Shown here: one piece after another, positions 8,586 through 16,826 of the stretch
Numbering within the stretch: position 1 is the stretch's first letter
Layout: each line of letters starts with the position of its first letter
Assembly: GCA_965248395.1 (NCBI GenBank)
Contig: OZ252103.1
Coordinates: forward strand, 2,356,001 to 2,420,000
Reading direction: 5' to 3'
Length of the DNA stretch: 64,000 nucleotides
Source: JAAXHH01 sp965248395
Lineage (GTDB): Bacteria; JAAXHH01
The notes under the pieces: generated by a model
Told to the model about the DNA's origin: nothing
Seen by the model: only the letters and a program-made list of their open reading frames with translations
The model's database searches: none
Program-made: the position numbers and the translations under genes

Positions 8586-9336
8586 CCATACCTCCACGAC
8601 AATGTAGACATTGATTGATAAGTTCCGCCAAACGTCCGTAATCTGCGCCGAACGCAGGTTCCGACGAACATACCGCAATTCCGTCGCCGGGCCAAACTCT
8701 TTCAACGATACCTACCGCGGCGACCGGCAAGCCGCAGTGCACAGCTGAAATCACTTCATCCAACAATCCTTCACCAGCTACATCTACCCCAGCCTGCGCC
8801 CACGCATTGAGGTTTTCTCCGGCCCCGGACCGCCCAACCCGTCCGTACACCGCCCTATGCAGGGACATGCCCATCGATGCGGCGCTTCGCTCGAGTCTGA
8901 GCGACCAGCGCGCATCATAGGGTTCGTTCATGTTGGGGTACCGCGGGCCCATCCGATCGTCGTTCGGTCCCCGAAGCGGACTCTCGCCGGTGCAATTGAT
9001 ATGATCCTCTATGATCACGCAAGACCCCGTTTCGAGTTCCCCAACCAGGGATGAACATCCAACTGCTATAATCAAGGCCTCGGCCCGCAGCATCCTCAGG
9101 ACTCGCACCGCATCGATTCTGCGGTCCAGGTCCATGCCCGTATTCAGGTATAGCACCCGTGTCGGACCGGTTCGATATACCGTTTCGAAGGGTGCCCAGG
9201 TTGCCGGTGTATCGATCTCCTTCCACGGAAACACGTTCGGAGTTTCGCAGGGAAGCATCAGGCCGATTTTCCTGTAGCCCTCCAGCCGTTCTCCCACCCG
9301 GCTTGCCAACGTCGAGATTCTATCGTACGTCATCAT
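8575..9336 (-). CDS. Purine nucleoside phosphorylase-like protein with degenerate active site
   Basis: A 253-residue protein whose middle matches class I purine nucleoside phosphorylase: EDHINCTGESPLRGPNDDR followed by RYPNM, the strand-loop that is nearly invariant in PNP. The later EVISAVHCGLPV also aligns with the PNP core. However, the phosphate-binding GSGLG loop, the GRxHxYEG loop with its histidine, the NAAGG turn, the GPxFET glutamate and the Ser/Thr-Asn base-binding segment are all replaced (for example VGCSS and VGIVERVW). I infer loss of phosphorylase activity, or a different one. It sits between divIVA and the DksA-like gene in the housekeeping operon. The start is either of two adjacent ATGs (9336 or 9333). 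Confidence 0.7.
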   Translation of the reverse strand: MMTYDRISTLASRVGERLEGYRKIGLMLPCETPNVFPWKEIDTPATWAPFETVYRTGPTRVLYLNTGMDLDRRIDAVRVLRMLRAEALIIAVGCSSLVGELETGSCVIIEDHINCTGESPLRGPNDDRMGPRYPNMNEPYDARWSLRLERSAASMGMSLHRAVYGRVGRSGAGENLNAWAQAGVDVAGEGLLDEVISAVHCGLPVAAVGIVERVWPGDGIAVCSSEPAFGADYGRLAELINQCLHCRGGMDDG

Positions 9337-9394
9337 GATTGTACCGGTACGCCGACAGAATATGGTATGTCAGTTTCGAACTGTGAGGACCCGG

Positions 9395-9889
9395 TTAAAT
9401 CGCCTGATCCGTTGTTGCCGTGTCTCCGTTTTCGCCCGTCATGCTCCGCATCGAGTTAAGCTGTTCCTGGTGGGATTCCAGCAGGATTCTGAATTTAACC
9501 TCGTAGTCTTTTCTCAAGGTGGTGAGTTCCCGGAACTCTCGCTTGATTTCGGTAACCTGGTTGTTCGCGTCGGATATCCATCGGTCCGCCTGGTTTTCCG
9601 CTTCCTTCAATACGTTTTCCGCTTCTTTCATGGCATTGGCCTTCATGTCGTGAATGACCCGCTGCGCGGAGACCAGCGCGTCTTCCAGGAGTTTTCGCCT
9701 CCTGCCGATATCGGTCAGTTCGCCTTCCATCTCCGCAACATTGCCGCGCAGTGTTTGGTTTTCCCTGGCGAGCGTCTCGAACGCACTGGCGGTCGAGTTC
9801 AGAAACGCCTCCACTTCATCCATGTCATAACCGCTTACCCAGCGCGACTTGAATTTCTGACTCCGTATTTCCTCGGGGCTCACGTCCAT
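9395..9889 (-). CDS. divIVA: DivIVA-domain coiled-coil protein
   Basis: A 164-residue cytoplasmic coiled-coil protein. The N-terminus has the DivIVA lipid-binding signature: SPEEIRSQKFKSRWVSGYD, then DEVEAFLN. It is followed by ~110 residues rich in Glu, Lys, Gln and Ala with heptad-like spacing. DivIVA homologues sense negative membrane curvature and organise division or growth sites. A start at 9913 adds 8 residues, but the ATG at 9889 has GAGGTGATC just upstream and begins at MDVSPEE as in relatives. It lies between yggT and the PNP-like gene. The yggS-yggT-divIVA order is conserved in many bacteria. Confidence 0.87.
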   Translation of the reverse strand: MDVSPEEIRSQKFKSRWVSGYDMDEVEAFLNSTASAFETLARENQTLRGNVAEMEGELTDIGRRRKLLEDALVSAQRVIHDMKANAMKEAENVLKEAENQADRWISDANNQVTEIKREFRELTTLRKDYEVKFRILLESHQEQLNSMRSMTGENGDTATTDQAI

Positions 9890-9921
9890 GTGATCACCTC
9901 GTTTCCGGTACACTCCTGCCG

Positions 9922-10746
9922 TTAAATCTGAAGCAACAATGGCAGGAGACTAACCTGGATAAACCTGAGTATCAGGATAGCTATCAGTGGTGAAAAATCG
10001 ATGCCGTACGTAGACGGAAGAATCCTTCGTATGGGGGCCAGAATGGGATCGCTGTACAGGATGAGCATCTGAAAGAGCGTGTTGCCCGTATCCGGGTTGA
10101 AGAACGAGAGCACAGCGCGCACGAGTATCACGATGAAAAGCATGTCGAATACAAAGTCGATCAGGTAGACGATGCTTTCCTGGATCATTCTGGCTAAAGG
10201 CTGGTCAGGCTGGGCGAACAGCGCTTCGAACTGATACAGTGCCAGACCATGCACAACGCCTAACACCACAATCCCCAGCAGTGCGGATACGTCCGCCCGC
10301 CCAATTCGGTAACCCGTAACACGGCGGATGGGGCTGAGGAAGAAATGGGCGATATTGTGCATCATATGTCCCGACTGGCTGAATGCAAAAGGAGATTCAA
10401 TGGAGATGAAAAACGCGCCGAGGAACAGGATGGCCAGTATCCGCACGACAAAATCGAATACGTCCAGCAAACTGGAGAGGATAGAGACCGGCATGGGGAC
10501 GCCCGAAATTACGGTGGCGAGGAACCCACGAACCACCACGAGGGCGAGTATGGCAAACAGCGGCGACCAGTCGAAACGAGGTTCGCCTCGCATGATGATC
10601 TGCCGGATGGGCCGAAGTACGGGCTCTGTCGCCGTATAAAGGCCCCGCTGAATCGGATTCTCGCTGAACGGGCTCGCTGCGGGCATGAAGAGCCGCAGGC
10701 CGAACGCCAGCATGTAAATATTGATTAGGAACTCGATCAATCCCAT
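9922..10746 (-). CDS. yggT: YggT family membrane protein, duplicated domain
   Basis: A 274-residue inner-membrane protein made of two YggT repeats. Each has a hydrophobic helix, a conserved loop of the form P.L.PIR..., and a second hydrophobic helix. The loops are seen at EPVLRPIRQII (residue ~42) and DPILAPIRRILPS (~236). A central hydrophobic region lies at ~80-190. YggT proteins have been tied to division, osmotic shock and ion balance, without a proven biochemical activity. It lies between yggS (38-base gap) and divIVA. Doubling of the domain, as in E. coli YggT, is normal. Confidence 0.85.
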   Translation of the reverse strand: MGLIEFLINIYMLAFGLRLFMPAASPFSENPIQRGLYTATEPVLRPIRQIIMRGEPRFDWSPLFAILALVVVRGFLATVISGVPMPVSILSSLLDVFDFVVRILAILFLGAFFISIESPFAFSQSGHMMHNIAHFFLSPIRRVTGYRIGRADVSALLGIVVLGVVHGLALYQFEALFAQPDQPLARMIQESIVYLIDFVFDMLFIVILVRAVLSFFNPDTGNTLFQMLILYSDPILAPIRRILPSTYGIDFSPLIAILILRFIQVSLLPLLLQI

Positions 10747-10784
10747 GTTGGATCCCTGCTTTCACTACGGAAATACGCGGCAAG

Positions 10785-11474
10785 TCACGCCTGGCGGGCG
10801 CCGAAAATGGCCGTTCCGACGCGAATCATATCCGCGCCTTCTTCAATGGCGACCTCGAAGTCATGGGACATGCCCATGGACAGTACGTTCATGCCAACGT
10901 CGGAGATTCCGGCGTAGGCAATGCGGTCCCTCGTTTCCCGAAGCAGTTGAAATGCCGGCCGGGCATCCTCCGGATCGGGCGTGAACGCCGGTATCGTCAT
11001 CAATCCCTTGACGGTCAACCGGGGCAGTGTGGACAGCTGTTCCGCGAGCTCCAGCGCGCGGTCGGGTTCCACGCCCGCCTTCGTTTCTTCCGACGAGGTA
11101 TTGACCTGGATCAACACGGGCATGGTCCTTCCCGTGTGCTGCAGCCGAAGGTCCAGTTCCTGGCCAAGCGAAAACCGGTCGACAGAATGAATCATATCGA
11201 ATATCCGCACCGCGAACTTTGCCTTGTTACGCTGCAGCGGACCGATCAGATGCCAGGTGATCCCGTCGTCCGGTCGATGCTTCTCCAGCGCCTCCTGCAC
11301 CCTGTTTTCCCCGAAAACCGTCACACCGGCCCGTCGAGCTTCTTCGATCATCGAGAGGGGCTTGGTTTTCGATACCGCAATGAGGTGAATGGATGAGGCC
11401 TCGCGGCCGGCTCGTTCGGCAGCCCTGGATATACGGTCGTACACCCGGACCAGATTGTCGTTGATCGTGGACAA
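10785..11474 (-). CDS. yggS: YggS/PROSC family PLP homeostasis protein
   Basis: A 229-residue single-domain TIM-barrel protein that binds pyridoxal 5'-phosphate. The PLP lysine is Lys36 in LIAVSKTKP. FGENRVQEA, WHLIGPLQRNK, VNTSSEETKAG, GLMTIP and LSMGMSHDFEVAIEEGA follow in the family order, ending with the IRVGTAIFG phosphate-binding segment. These proteins buffer PLP and affect amino-acid metabolism and have no known catalytic turnover. It is the first gene of the minus-strand operon that runs down to about 4.9 kb. Its start is 211 bases from that of the divergent comM/yifB gene. Confidence 0.93.
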   Translation of the reverse strand: MSTINDNLVRVYDRISRAAERAGREASSIHLIAVSKTKPLSMIEEARRAGVTVFGENRVQEALEKHRPDDGITWHLIGPLQRNKAKFAVRIFDMIHSVDRFSLGQELDLRLQHTGRTMPVLIQVNTSSEETKAGVEPDRALELAEQLSTLPRLTVKGLMTIPAFTPDPEDARPAFQLLRETRDRIAYAGISDVGMNVLSMGMSHDFEVAIEEGADMIRVGTAIFGARQA

Positions 11475-11685
11475 GAGATCAGCCTCACCGGAAAAATCAG
11501 TCTGTTAATATATGCGATGCGGGACGGAATGGCAACATAATTCCTTCAGCGCTTACATTGTAAAGGGAAACGAGGTTTTGCCCTTCCCGCCGACTGTATG
11601 AGACGTATACATGCCACGGATCGGGACGCTGGATTACCCCTTTCAACGCATGCGGTCGATGACTGTGCTCGGTACGGAGGGTTGT

Positions 11686-13227
11686 GTGCTTTCTCGGGTT
11701 TCTAGCGGCGCCATACACGGCATCGATGCCTTTCTTGTGGACGTGGAAACGCACATCACGAACGGCCTGCCCCATTTTTCCACCGTCGGGTTGCCCGACA
11801 CTGCCGTAAGGGAGAGCAAGGATCGTGTCGAGGCGGCGATAAAGCAATCCGGATTTTCCTATCCCTACCGGCGAATAACCATCAACCTGGCACCCGCGGA
11901 TGTGCGCAAGGCAGGTTCGTCATTCGATCTGCCCATCGCCGTAGGGATACTTGCCGCGTCGGCACAGTTGCCGGGCCAGTCACTCGAAGATACGATCCTT
12001 CTGGGCGAACTGTCGCTGAATGGGGCGCTGCGTCCGATAAAAGGCGCGTTGTCGATCGCGCTTGCAGCACAGCGTCTGGGCGCGCGGCGGATTCTCCTGC
12101 CAATAGAGAATGCGGAGGAAGCGGCGATGGCCCGAAACATCTCCGTGCACGGCGTGCCCTCTCTGGAATCGGCGGTACGTTTCCTGCAGGGCAGAGTTAC
12201 CCTGAATCGGTTCCAGCGCGATGTGAACGAGCTGCTGACAGCCCGGGAGGAATACCCCTTTGATTTCGCCGATGTCAAAGGGCAGGATCACGTTAAACGC
12301 GCCATTGAAGTGGCTGCCGCCGGTTCACACAACCTGTTGCTGATCGGTCCACCGGGATCGGGCAAAACCATGCTCGCACGCTGCATACCTTCCATACTTC
12401 CCGATTTCACCCTCGAGGAAGCGCTGGAGACCACCAAGATCCATAGCGTGGCTGGTAAGATACCGCCCTTTACGCCCCTGGTCACCACCAGGCCCTATCG
12501 TGCGCCGCATCACACCATCACCGACGCCGGGTTGATCGGCGGCGGGCGATATCCGAAACCCGGCGAGGTCTCTCTCGCCCACAACGGTGTGCTGTTTCTC
12601 GACGAAATGCCCGAATTCAGAAAGCATGTGCTCGAGCTCCTTCGGCAACCCCTCGAAGAAGGAAAGGTAACCATTTCCCGGTCCGCCCGGTCCCTGACCT
12701 ATCCCGCACGATATACCCTGGTAGCCGCCATGAATCCCTGTCCGTGCGGGTACTTCGGCGATCCACGCCATGAATGCACTTGTCTGCCTACCCAGATCCA
12801 GCGTTACATGACCCGGATTTCGGGTCCGCTGCTCGATCGGATCGATCTGCATATCGAAGTGCCTGCCGTACCGTTCAAGGCCCTTAGCGGTGGTTCGCAG
12901 GGCGAATCCTCCAATCGTATCCGGGACCGGGTCAACCGGGCCAGGATACGTCAGCTGAGGCGTTTTAAGGACTATCCCTCTTCGTTCAGCAACGCCCACA
13001 TGGAGCCCCGCGACCTCCGCCGGTTCTGCAGGATGGCCCCCGGGGCCCAGGAATTGCTGCGAAGCGCTATCACCCGGCTGGGCCTGTCCGCCCGGGCCTA
13101 CGATCGCATTCTGAAGGTCGCCAGGACCATCTCCGACATGGCCGGCGAAGAGCGCATCAACGCGGAACACGTGAGCGAAGCAATACAGTATCGCACGCTG
13201 GACCGTGCCAGATGGTTGGAATCCTGA
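11686..13227 (+). CDS. comM: ComM/YifB family Mg-chelatase-like AAA+ ATPase
   Basis: A 513-residue helicase-like AAA+ protein. Family order is an N-terminal ChlI-like domain (VSSGAIHGIDAFLVDVE, GLPDTAVRESKDRV), then an AAA+ core with Walker A GPPGSGKTML (~residue 220) and Walker B VLFLDEMPEF (~305). A CPCGYFGD cysteine segment and a C-terminal helical lid follow. ComM promotes branch migration during natural transformation in some species. An ATG at 11611 gives 25 extra residues without an SD. The GTG at 11686 has GGAGG 5 bases upstream and starts exactly where family members start, giving a length like E. coli YifB (~506). It stands alone, divergent from yggS. Confidence 0.92.
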   Translation: MLSRVSSGAIHGIDAFLVDVETHITNGLPHFSTVGLPDTAVRESKDRVEAAIKQSGFSYPYRRITINLAPADVRKAGSSFDLPIAVGILAASAQLPGQSLEDTILLGELSLNGALRPIKGALSIALAAQRLGARRILLPIENAEEAAMARNISVHGVPSLESAVRFLQGRVTLNRFQRDVNELLTAREEYPFDFADVKGQDHVKRAIEVAAAGSHNLLLIGPPGSGKTMLARCIPSILPDFTLEEALETTKIHSVAGKIPPFTPLVTTRPYRAPHHTITDAGLIGGGRYPKPGEVSLAHNGVLFLDEMPEFRKHVLELLRQPLEEGKVTISRSARSLTYPARYTLVAAMNPCPCGYFGDPRHECTCLPTQIQRYMTRISGPLLDRIDLHIEVPAVPFKALSGGSQGESSNRIRDRVNRARIRQLRRFKDYPSSFSNAHMEPRDLRRFCRMAPGAQELLRSAITRLGLSARAYDRILKVARTISDMAGEERINAEHVSEAIQYRTLDRARWLES

Positions 13228-13345
13228 GCGGGAAGACCATTGGCCATAAACACCTTTGAATCCTCCCGGGTCCGTGATATAGTACATACGGAAGAAACGC
13301 CATCGGAACTTGCGGACTTATTACCGGAACTCCTGAGGGTTCGAG

Positions 13346-14479
13346 ATGATGTACATACCGAAAGCGGGTTTGGTGCCGCTCGCCGCCTTCCTCCTGTTGA
13401 TTACAGGCTGCGGAAATCCAGATTCGGGGGACTCCGCCGTCGAACTCTCCACCGACCGATTTGGGGCCCTGGTGGACACCCTTTCCGAACCCGGCGGTTA
13501 CTTCGACAGCGACAATATCGTCTCCAACGAGGCAGGCTATCTCCACGTAAAACAGAAGCTCGGACGCCTCGGCGTGAGCGGCGGGGTCTACATCGGTGTG
13601 GGACCCGACCAGAATTTCTCGTATATCGCGCAGATCAGGCCGCGGTATGCTTTCATTCTCGATATCCGTCGCGACAACCTGATCGAGCATTTGATTTACA
13701 AGGCTGTCTTCGCGCTGGCGGAGACGAGAACTGAATTCCTTTCCCTGCTCTTCAGCAAACCCCTTTCGAGTTCCCTGTTCAACGACCGAGATCCCTCGAT
13801 CGAAGAACTGGTGACGTACTTCGACCGCACGTCCGGCGCCGCTGATCACTACCGCCGCAACCTGGATCGCATTCAGGCGCGAATACGGACGTTCGGAGTT
13901 TCTTTAAGCGACGAAGATTACTTGCGTGTATCCGAGTTGTACCGGGCTTTTTACGAGCGGCACCTGGACCTGAAGTGGGAGTACCGGTCGGATGGAGACC
14001 GTGGGATCGCCTTCATCACCTACAGGTCCTTTTTATTGGGCCGTGATCTTCAGGGTGACCTTGGCAACTTTCTCAATTCGGACGAGGAATACCTGTTCAT
14101 CCGAGACATGCAGGCGCGGAATGCCATCATACCCGTCACGGGGGACTTCGCGGGCAGCCACGCCCTCAAGGCCATCGGGCGCTACGTACGGGAAAGGGGT
14201 GATCGGGTATCCGCGTTCTATCTCTCGAATGTCGAGTACTATCTTTACCCCGACGGACTCCTGGACGAATTCGCGGAGAACGTCCGGTACCTGCCGACGG
14301 ACAGCCGCAGCGTGATTATCCGCGCGTTCGTGAACCTGAGGGCGAAGACCCATCCAAAGCGGATTGACAGCCACCTGATGACCACGGTACTCCAGTACAC
14401 GCGATCCTTCAGCCAGCTGTTCGCCGACGGAGCCTACAGGTCCTACTTCGACCTGGGTGTTAAAAACTACATGCAGTAG
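13346..14479 (+). CDS. Putative lipoprotein of unknown function, methyltransferase-like motif
   Basis: A 377-residue protein with a lipoprotein signal: basic start, hydrophobic AAFLLLITGCG core and lipobox Cys at residue ~22, so it should be anchored to a membrane and processed by LspA. The most distinctive stretch is YIGVGPDQNF followed by RPRYAFILDIRRDN (~85-110), which resembles motif I/II of Rossmann methyltransferases. Relatives are, from memory, annotated as LIC_10091-like with no known role. The rest is charged and helical, with many Arg/Asp/Tyr. GAGGG lies 6 bases before the ATG. It follows comM by 118 bases and is convergent, 3 bases apart, with an aminotransferase. Function unknown. 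Confidence 0.7.
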   Translation: MMYIPKAGLVPLAAFLLLITGCGNPDSGDSAVELSTDRFGALVDTLSEPGGYFDSDNIVSNEAGYLHVKQKLGRLGVSGGVYIGVGPDQNFSYIAQIRPRYAFILDIRRDNLIEHLIYKAVFALAETRTEFLSLLFSKPLSSSLFNDRDPSIEELVTYFDRTSGAADHYRRNLDRIQARIRTFGVSLSDEDYLRVSELYRAFYERHLDLKWEYRSDGDRGIAFITYRSFLLGRDLQGDLGNFLNSDEEYLFIRDMQARNAIIPVTGDFAGSHALKAIGRYVRERGDRVSAFYLSNVEYYLYPDGLLDEFAENVRYLPTDSRSVIIRAFVNLRAKTHPKRIDSHLMTTVLQYTRSFSQLFADGAYRSYFDLGVKNYMQ

Positions 14480-14482
14480 GGA

Positions 14483-15775
14483 TCAGAGCGTCCGCTCGAC
14501 CGTTTCCACGGATTCCCGGAGCACCCGGGCTATGCGACCCACCTCGTCTTCAGTGACGGTGTAGGGCGGGCTGATCGCGACGTGATCACCGTTGACCCCG
14601 TCCAGGTGACCCGGTGCGCCGGGCATGATCAGTACACCCCGGTCGAAGGCTTCTTTCACGATGCGACCCGTCACACCCAGCGCGGGATCGAAGGGATCTC
14701 CCCGGTCTTTGTCCGCCGCGAATTCGATCCCGCATAGCAGTCCCTTGCCCCGTACCGTTCGCACGATGGACAGGTCTGTCAACGTCTGCAGCTGTTCAAG
14801 CATTACATCACCCATATCCGCGCAACGCCTTACAAGATAGTGACTTTCGACATATTCCTGCACCGCCAGGGCGGTGGCGCAGGACAGGGGATTGCCGCCA
14901 TAGGTATGACCGTGTACGAAGGCCGGGGCGGTTTCGTAAATGGTCTCGTAAATCTCGTCTCTCGCTATGGTCGCGGCGATCGGGGTATAGCCGCTGCTCA
15001 GCCCCTTTCCGGTCGCCATCAGGTCCGGAACAACCCCCCAGTGGTCGATCCCGAAGTTGACCCCGGTCCTGCCGTATCCGGTAACGACTTCATCGATGAT
15101 CATGAGAATCTGGTAGTGATCGCAAATCTCTCTGACCGTCCTGAAGTAATCGTCGGGCGGCGTCAGTCCGGCGGCGGAGGTTCCCAGCACGGGTTCGACG
15201 ATAAACGCGGATATGTACTCCGCGCCAATCTGCCGGATCACCCGCTCCAGTTCGTCGGTGCTGTGCTGCGATATGTGGGGGAAATCCAGCAGATACGGCG
15301 TGTAGTCCTTCCGCCACGCAGACCGGCCCGACATGGATAGGGCGCCGATCGTATTGCCGTGCCAGCTCTGCCAGCAGGATATGACCTGGTATTTGGACGG
15401 GTTGCCGGATTCGATGTGGAATTTCCGCGCGATCTTCATGGCGGCTTCCGTGGCCTCCGATCCGCCGGAAACAAAAAACACGCGTCCCATGCCTTCCGGG
15501 GTCATTTCAGTAATCTTGCGGGCGAGGTCGATTTGGGGCTGACTGATGAACTGGCCGTAGGCGAAGGCTACTTTACGGGCCTGGTCGGCCATGACTTCGG
15601 CTATTTCCTCGACCCCGTGACCGATACTGATAACGTGTACCCCCGCGCAGGCATCCAGGTAGACCCTGCCTTCCGTGTCATACAGATTACATCCCTTGCC
15701 GTGCGATATCCGGGGCCAATGGTCCTTCCGGGCACGGTGAAAGATACGATTGCCTGTGTTTTGCTGATTTGCCAT
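14483..15775 (-). CDS. Class III (fold type I) aminotransferase
   Basis: A 430-residue PLP enzyme of the omega-aminotransferase group. Typical signatures are DACAGVHVISIGHG near the N-terminus, FVSGGSEATEAAMK (PLP phosphate loop, ~residue 105), SWHGNT, IIDEVVTGYGRTG with the cofactor Asp, LMATGKGLSSGY with the Schiff-base Lys (~270), and a HGHTYGGNPLSCA segment. It could transfer amino groups from beta-alanine, GABA, polyamines or similar amines; sequence alone does not decide. It precedes the acetoacetate decarboxylase-like gene in coordinates, is on the same strand 46 bases downstream, and may form a two-gene unit with it. Confidence 0.9.
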   Translation of the reverse strand: MANQQNTGNRIFHRARKDHWPRISHGKGCNLYDTEGRVYLDACAGVHVISIGHGVEEIAEVMADQARKVAFAYGQFISQPQIDLARKITEMTPEGMGRVFFVSGGSEATEAAMKIARKFHIESGNPSKYQVISCWQSWHGNTIGALSMSGRSAWRKDYTPYLLDFPHISQHSTDELERVIRQIGAEYISAFIVEPVLGTSAAGLTPPDDYFRTVREICDHYQILMIIDEVVTGYGRTGVNFGIDHWGVVPDLMATGKGLSSGYTPIAATIARDEIYETIYETAPAFVHGHTYGGNPLSCATALAVQEYVESHYLVRRCADMGDVMLEQLQTLTDLSIVRTVRGKGLLCGIEFAADKDRGDPFDPALGVTGRIVKEAFDRGVLIMPGAPGHLDGVNGDHVAISPPYTVTEDEVGRIARVLRESVETVERTL

Positions 15776-15821
15776 CTGTGCTCCACGAATTATGAACCCG
15801 TCTTGAAGACCGGGCGCCGGG

Positions 15822-16667
15822 TTATCTCAAAATACGCTGGTCGCTTAAGTCCTTGCCGCCGACAGTCTCGACGATCCCCGCGCCGCGAAAGGCGACCTGG
15901 TCCAGTTCCTGAAAAGCGTTGACGATATGATACTGGGTCGGCAGATCCTGCCACGTGGCCCGGTGGAACCGTACGCTGCCTTTGCCGTGCCATTGCGCGA
16001 TCACGCTGCGGTTCGGCGTGGCGGACGGTGTCAACACGGCGTATTCGGCATCGGCCGTTCCCCATTCGCCGGTTCTGGGAACATACTTGTAGTGAAGGGT
16101 CCCCGACTGAACAGGATCATCTTCCTGAACCGCGGGTAAGTTCACCCCCTCGACAGGCGATCCTTTCATCTCCGTGAGAAACATGTCCATGAAGGCAAAC
16201 CCAAGCCAGTCCGCCGTGCAGCGGGTCTCCCCGTTCAGGACAACGGGCGGAGGGATCGCGCAGTAGATCTTTGAAAACCCCAGTTGTTCCCTTCCCGTCA
16301 GGATCGGGTCGGCGAGGTTTTCCCACAACACGGCGAGGAAAGGACCCCTGGCACGGTCCTCGCTCCCATAGAATTCTGCCGGGAAACTCAGCCCCAGGGT
16401 ATTGTATCCCCTCCCGGCCAGCCATTCTATTTCGGTCAGATAGGAGACAGTCACGGTAACCACCGGTTCGCCACCCAGCCTGAATCCCACTGGTAGCAGG
16501 GCTTCAAGTTGTTCCGCCCTGGTCAGGAAACTCACGGAGTAGGAAGTGGTCCGCGGGGAATCCCGGCATTCGAATCTGCGTCCGTCCGGTCCCCGCCTCG
16601 GGCCCGGTCCGGGACCGAAATGTGTCGGCATCATGTACATCTGGCCAGGTTGGAACTTGTAAGGCAT
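15822..16667 (-). CDS. Acetoacetate decarboxylase-family protein
   Basis: A 281-residue ADC-superfamily protein. The family segment GREQLGFSKIYC carries one lysine where clostridial ADC has a Lys-Lys pair (catalytic Lys115 plus Lys116), and later RCTADWLGF and LHYKYVPR fit the beta-cone fold. Loss of the second Lys suggests that it is not a classical acetoacetate decarboxylase; related proteins act as aldolase-dehydratases on other keto-acids. A start at 16784 adds 39 unrelated residues; the ATG at 16667 has GGGGAG ~8 bases upstream. It is the first gene of a probable unit with the class III aminotransferase and is divergent from the aldo/keto reductase. Confidence 0.75.
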   Translation of the reverse strand: MPYKFQPGQMYMMPTHFGPGPGPRRGPDGRRFECRDSPRTTSYSVSFLTRAEQLEALLPVGFRLGGEPVVTVTVSYLTEIEWLAGRGYNTLGLSFPAEFYGSEDRARGPFLAVLWENLADPILTGREQLGFSKIYCAIPPPVVLNGETRCTADWLGFAFMDMFLTEMKGSPVEGVNLPAVQEDDPVQSGTLHYKYVPRTGEWGTADAEYAVLTPSATPNRSVIAQWHGKGSVRFHRATWQDLPTQYHIVNAFQELDQVAFRGAGIVETVGGKDLSDQRILR

Positions 16668-16727
16668 TCGGCATTCTCCCCGGAAACCCGATGGTTCGGC
16701 AGCTTGATCCGGCTCGAACCGGAATGA

Positions 16728-16756
16728 TTTAGAATTGGCCGACAAACAAATATACT
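16728..16756 (+). promoter_or_regulatory. Candidate sigma70-type promoter for aldo/keto reductase
   Basis: TTTAGA (16728-16733) and TATACT (16751-16756) are separated by 17 bases and match the -35 and -10 consensus at 4/6 and 5/6 positions. They lie in the 159-base divergent gap ~70 bases before the reductase start. The call is a by-eye match in a fairly AT-rich gap. Confidence 0.35.
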
Positions 16757-16826
16757 GGCGTTTCAATGGTGGGACTATATACAATCCATTCAGTCAATGT
16801 CAAGATCGGGGTACGCGATTTGCGAG

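Noticed and set aside
11611..11685. Longer ATG start for comM/yifB
   Set aside because: No SD before 11611 or 11659; the GTG at 11686 has a perfect GGAGG and family-like N-terminus.
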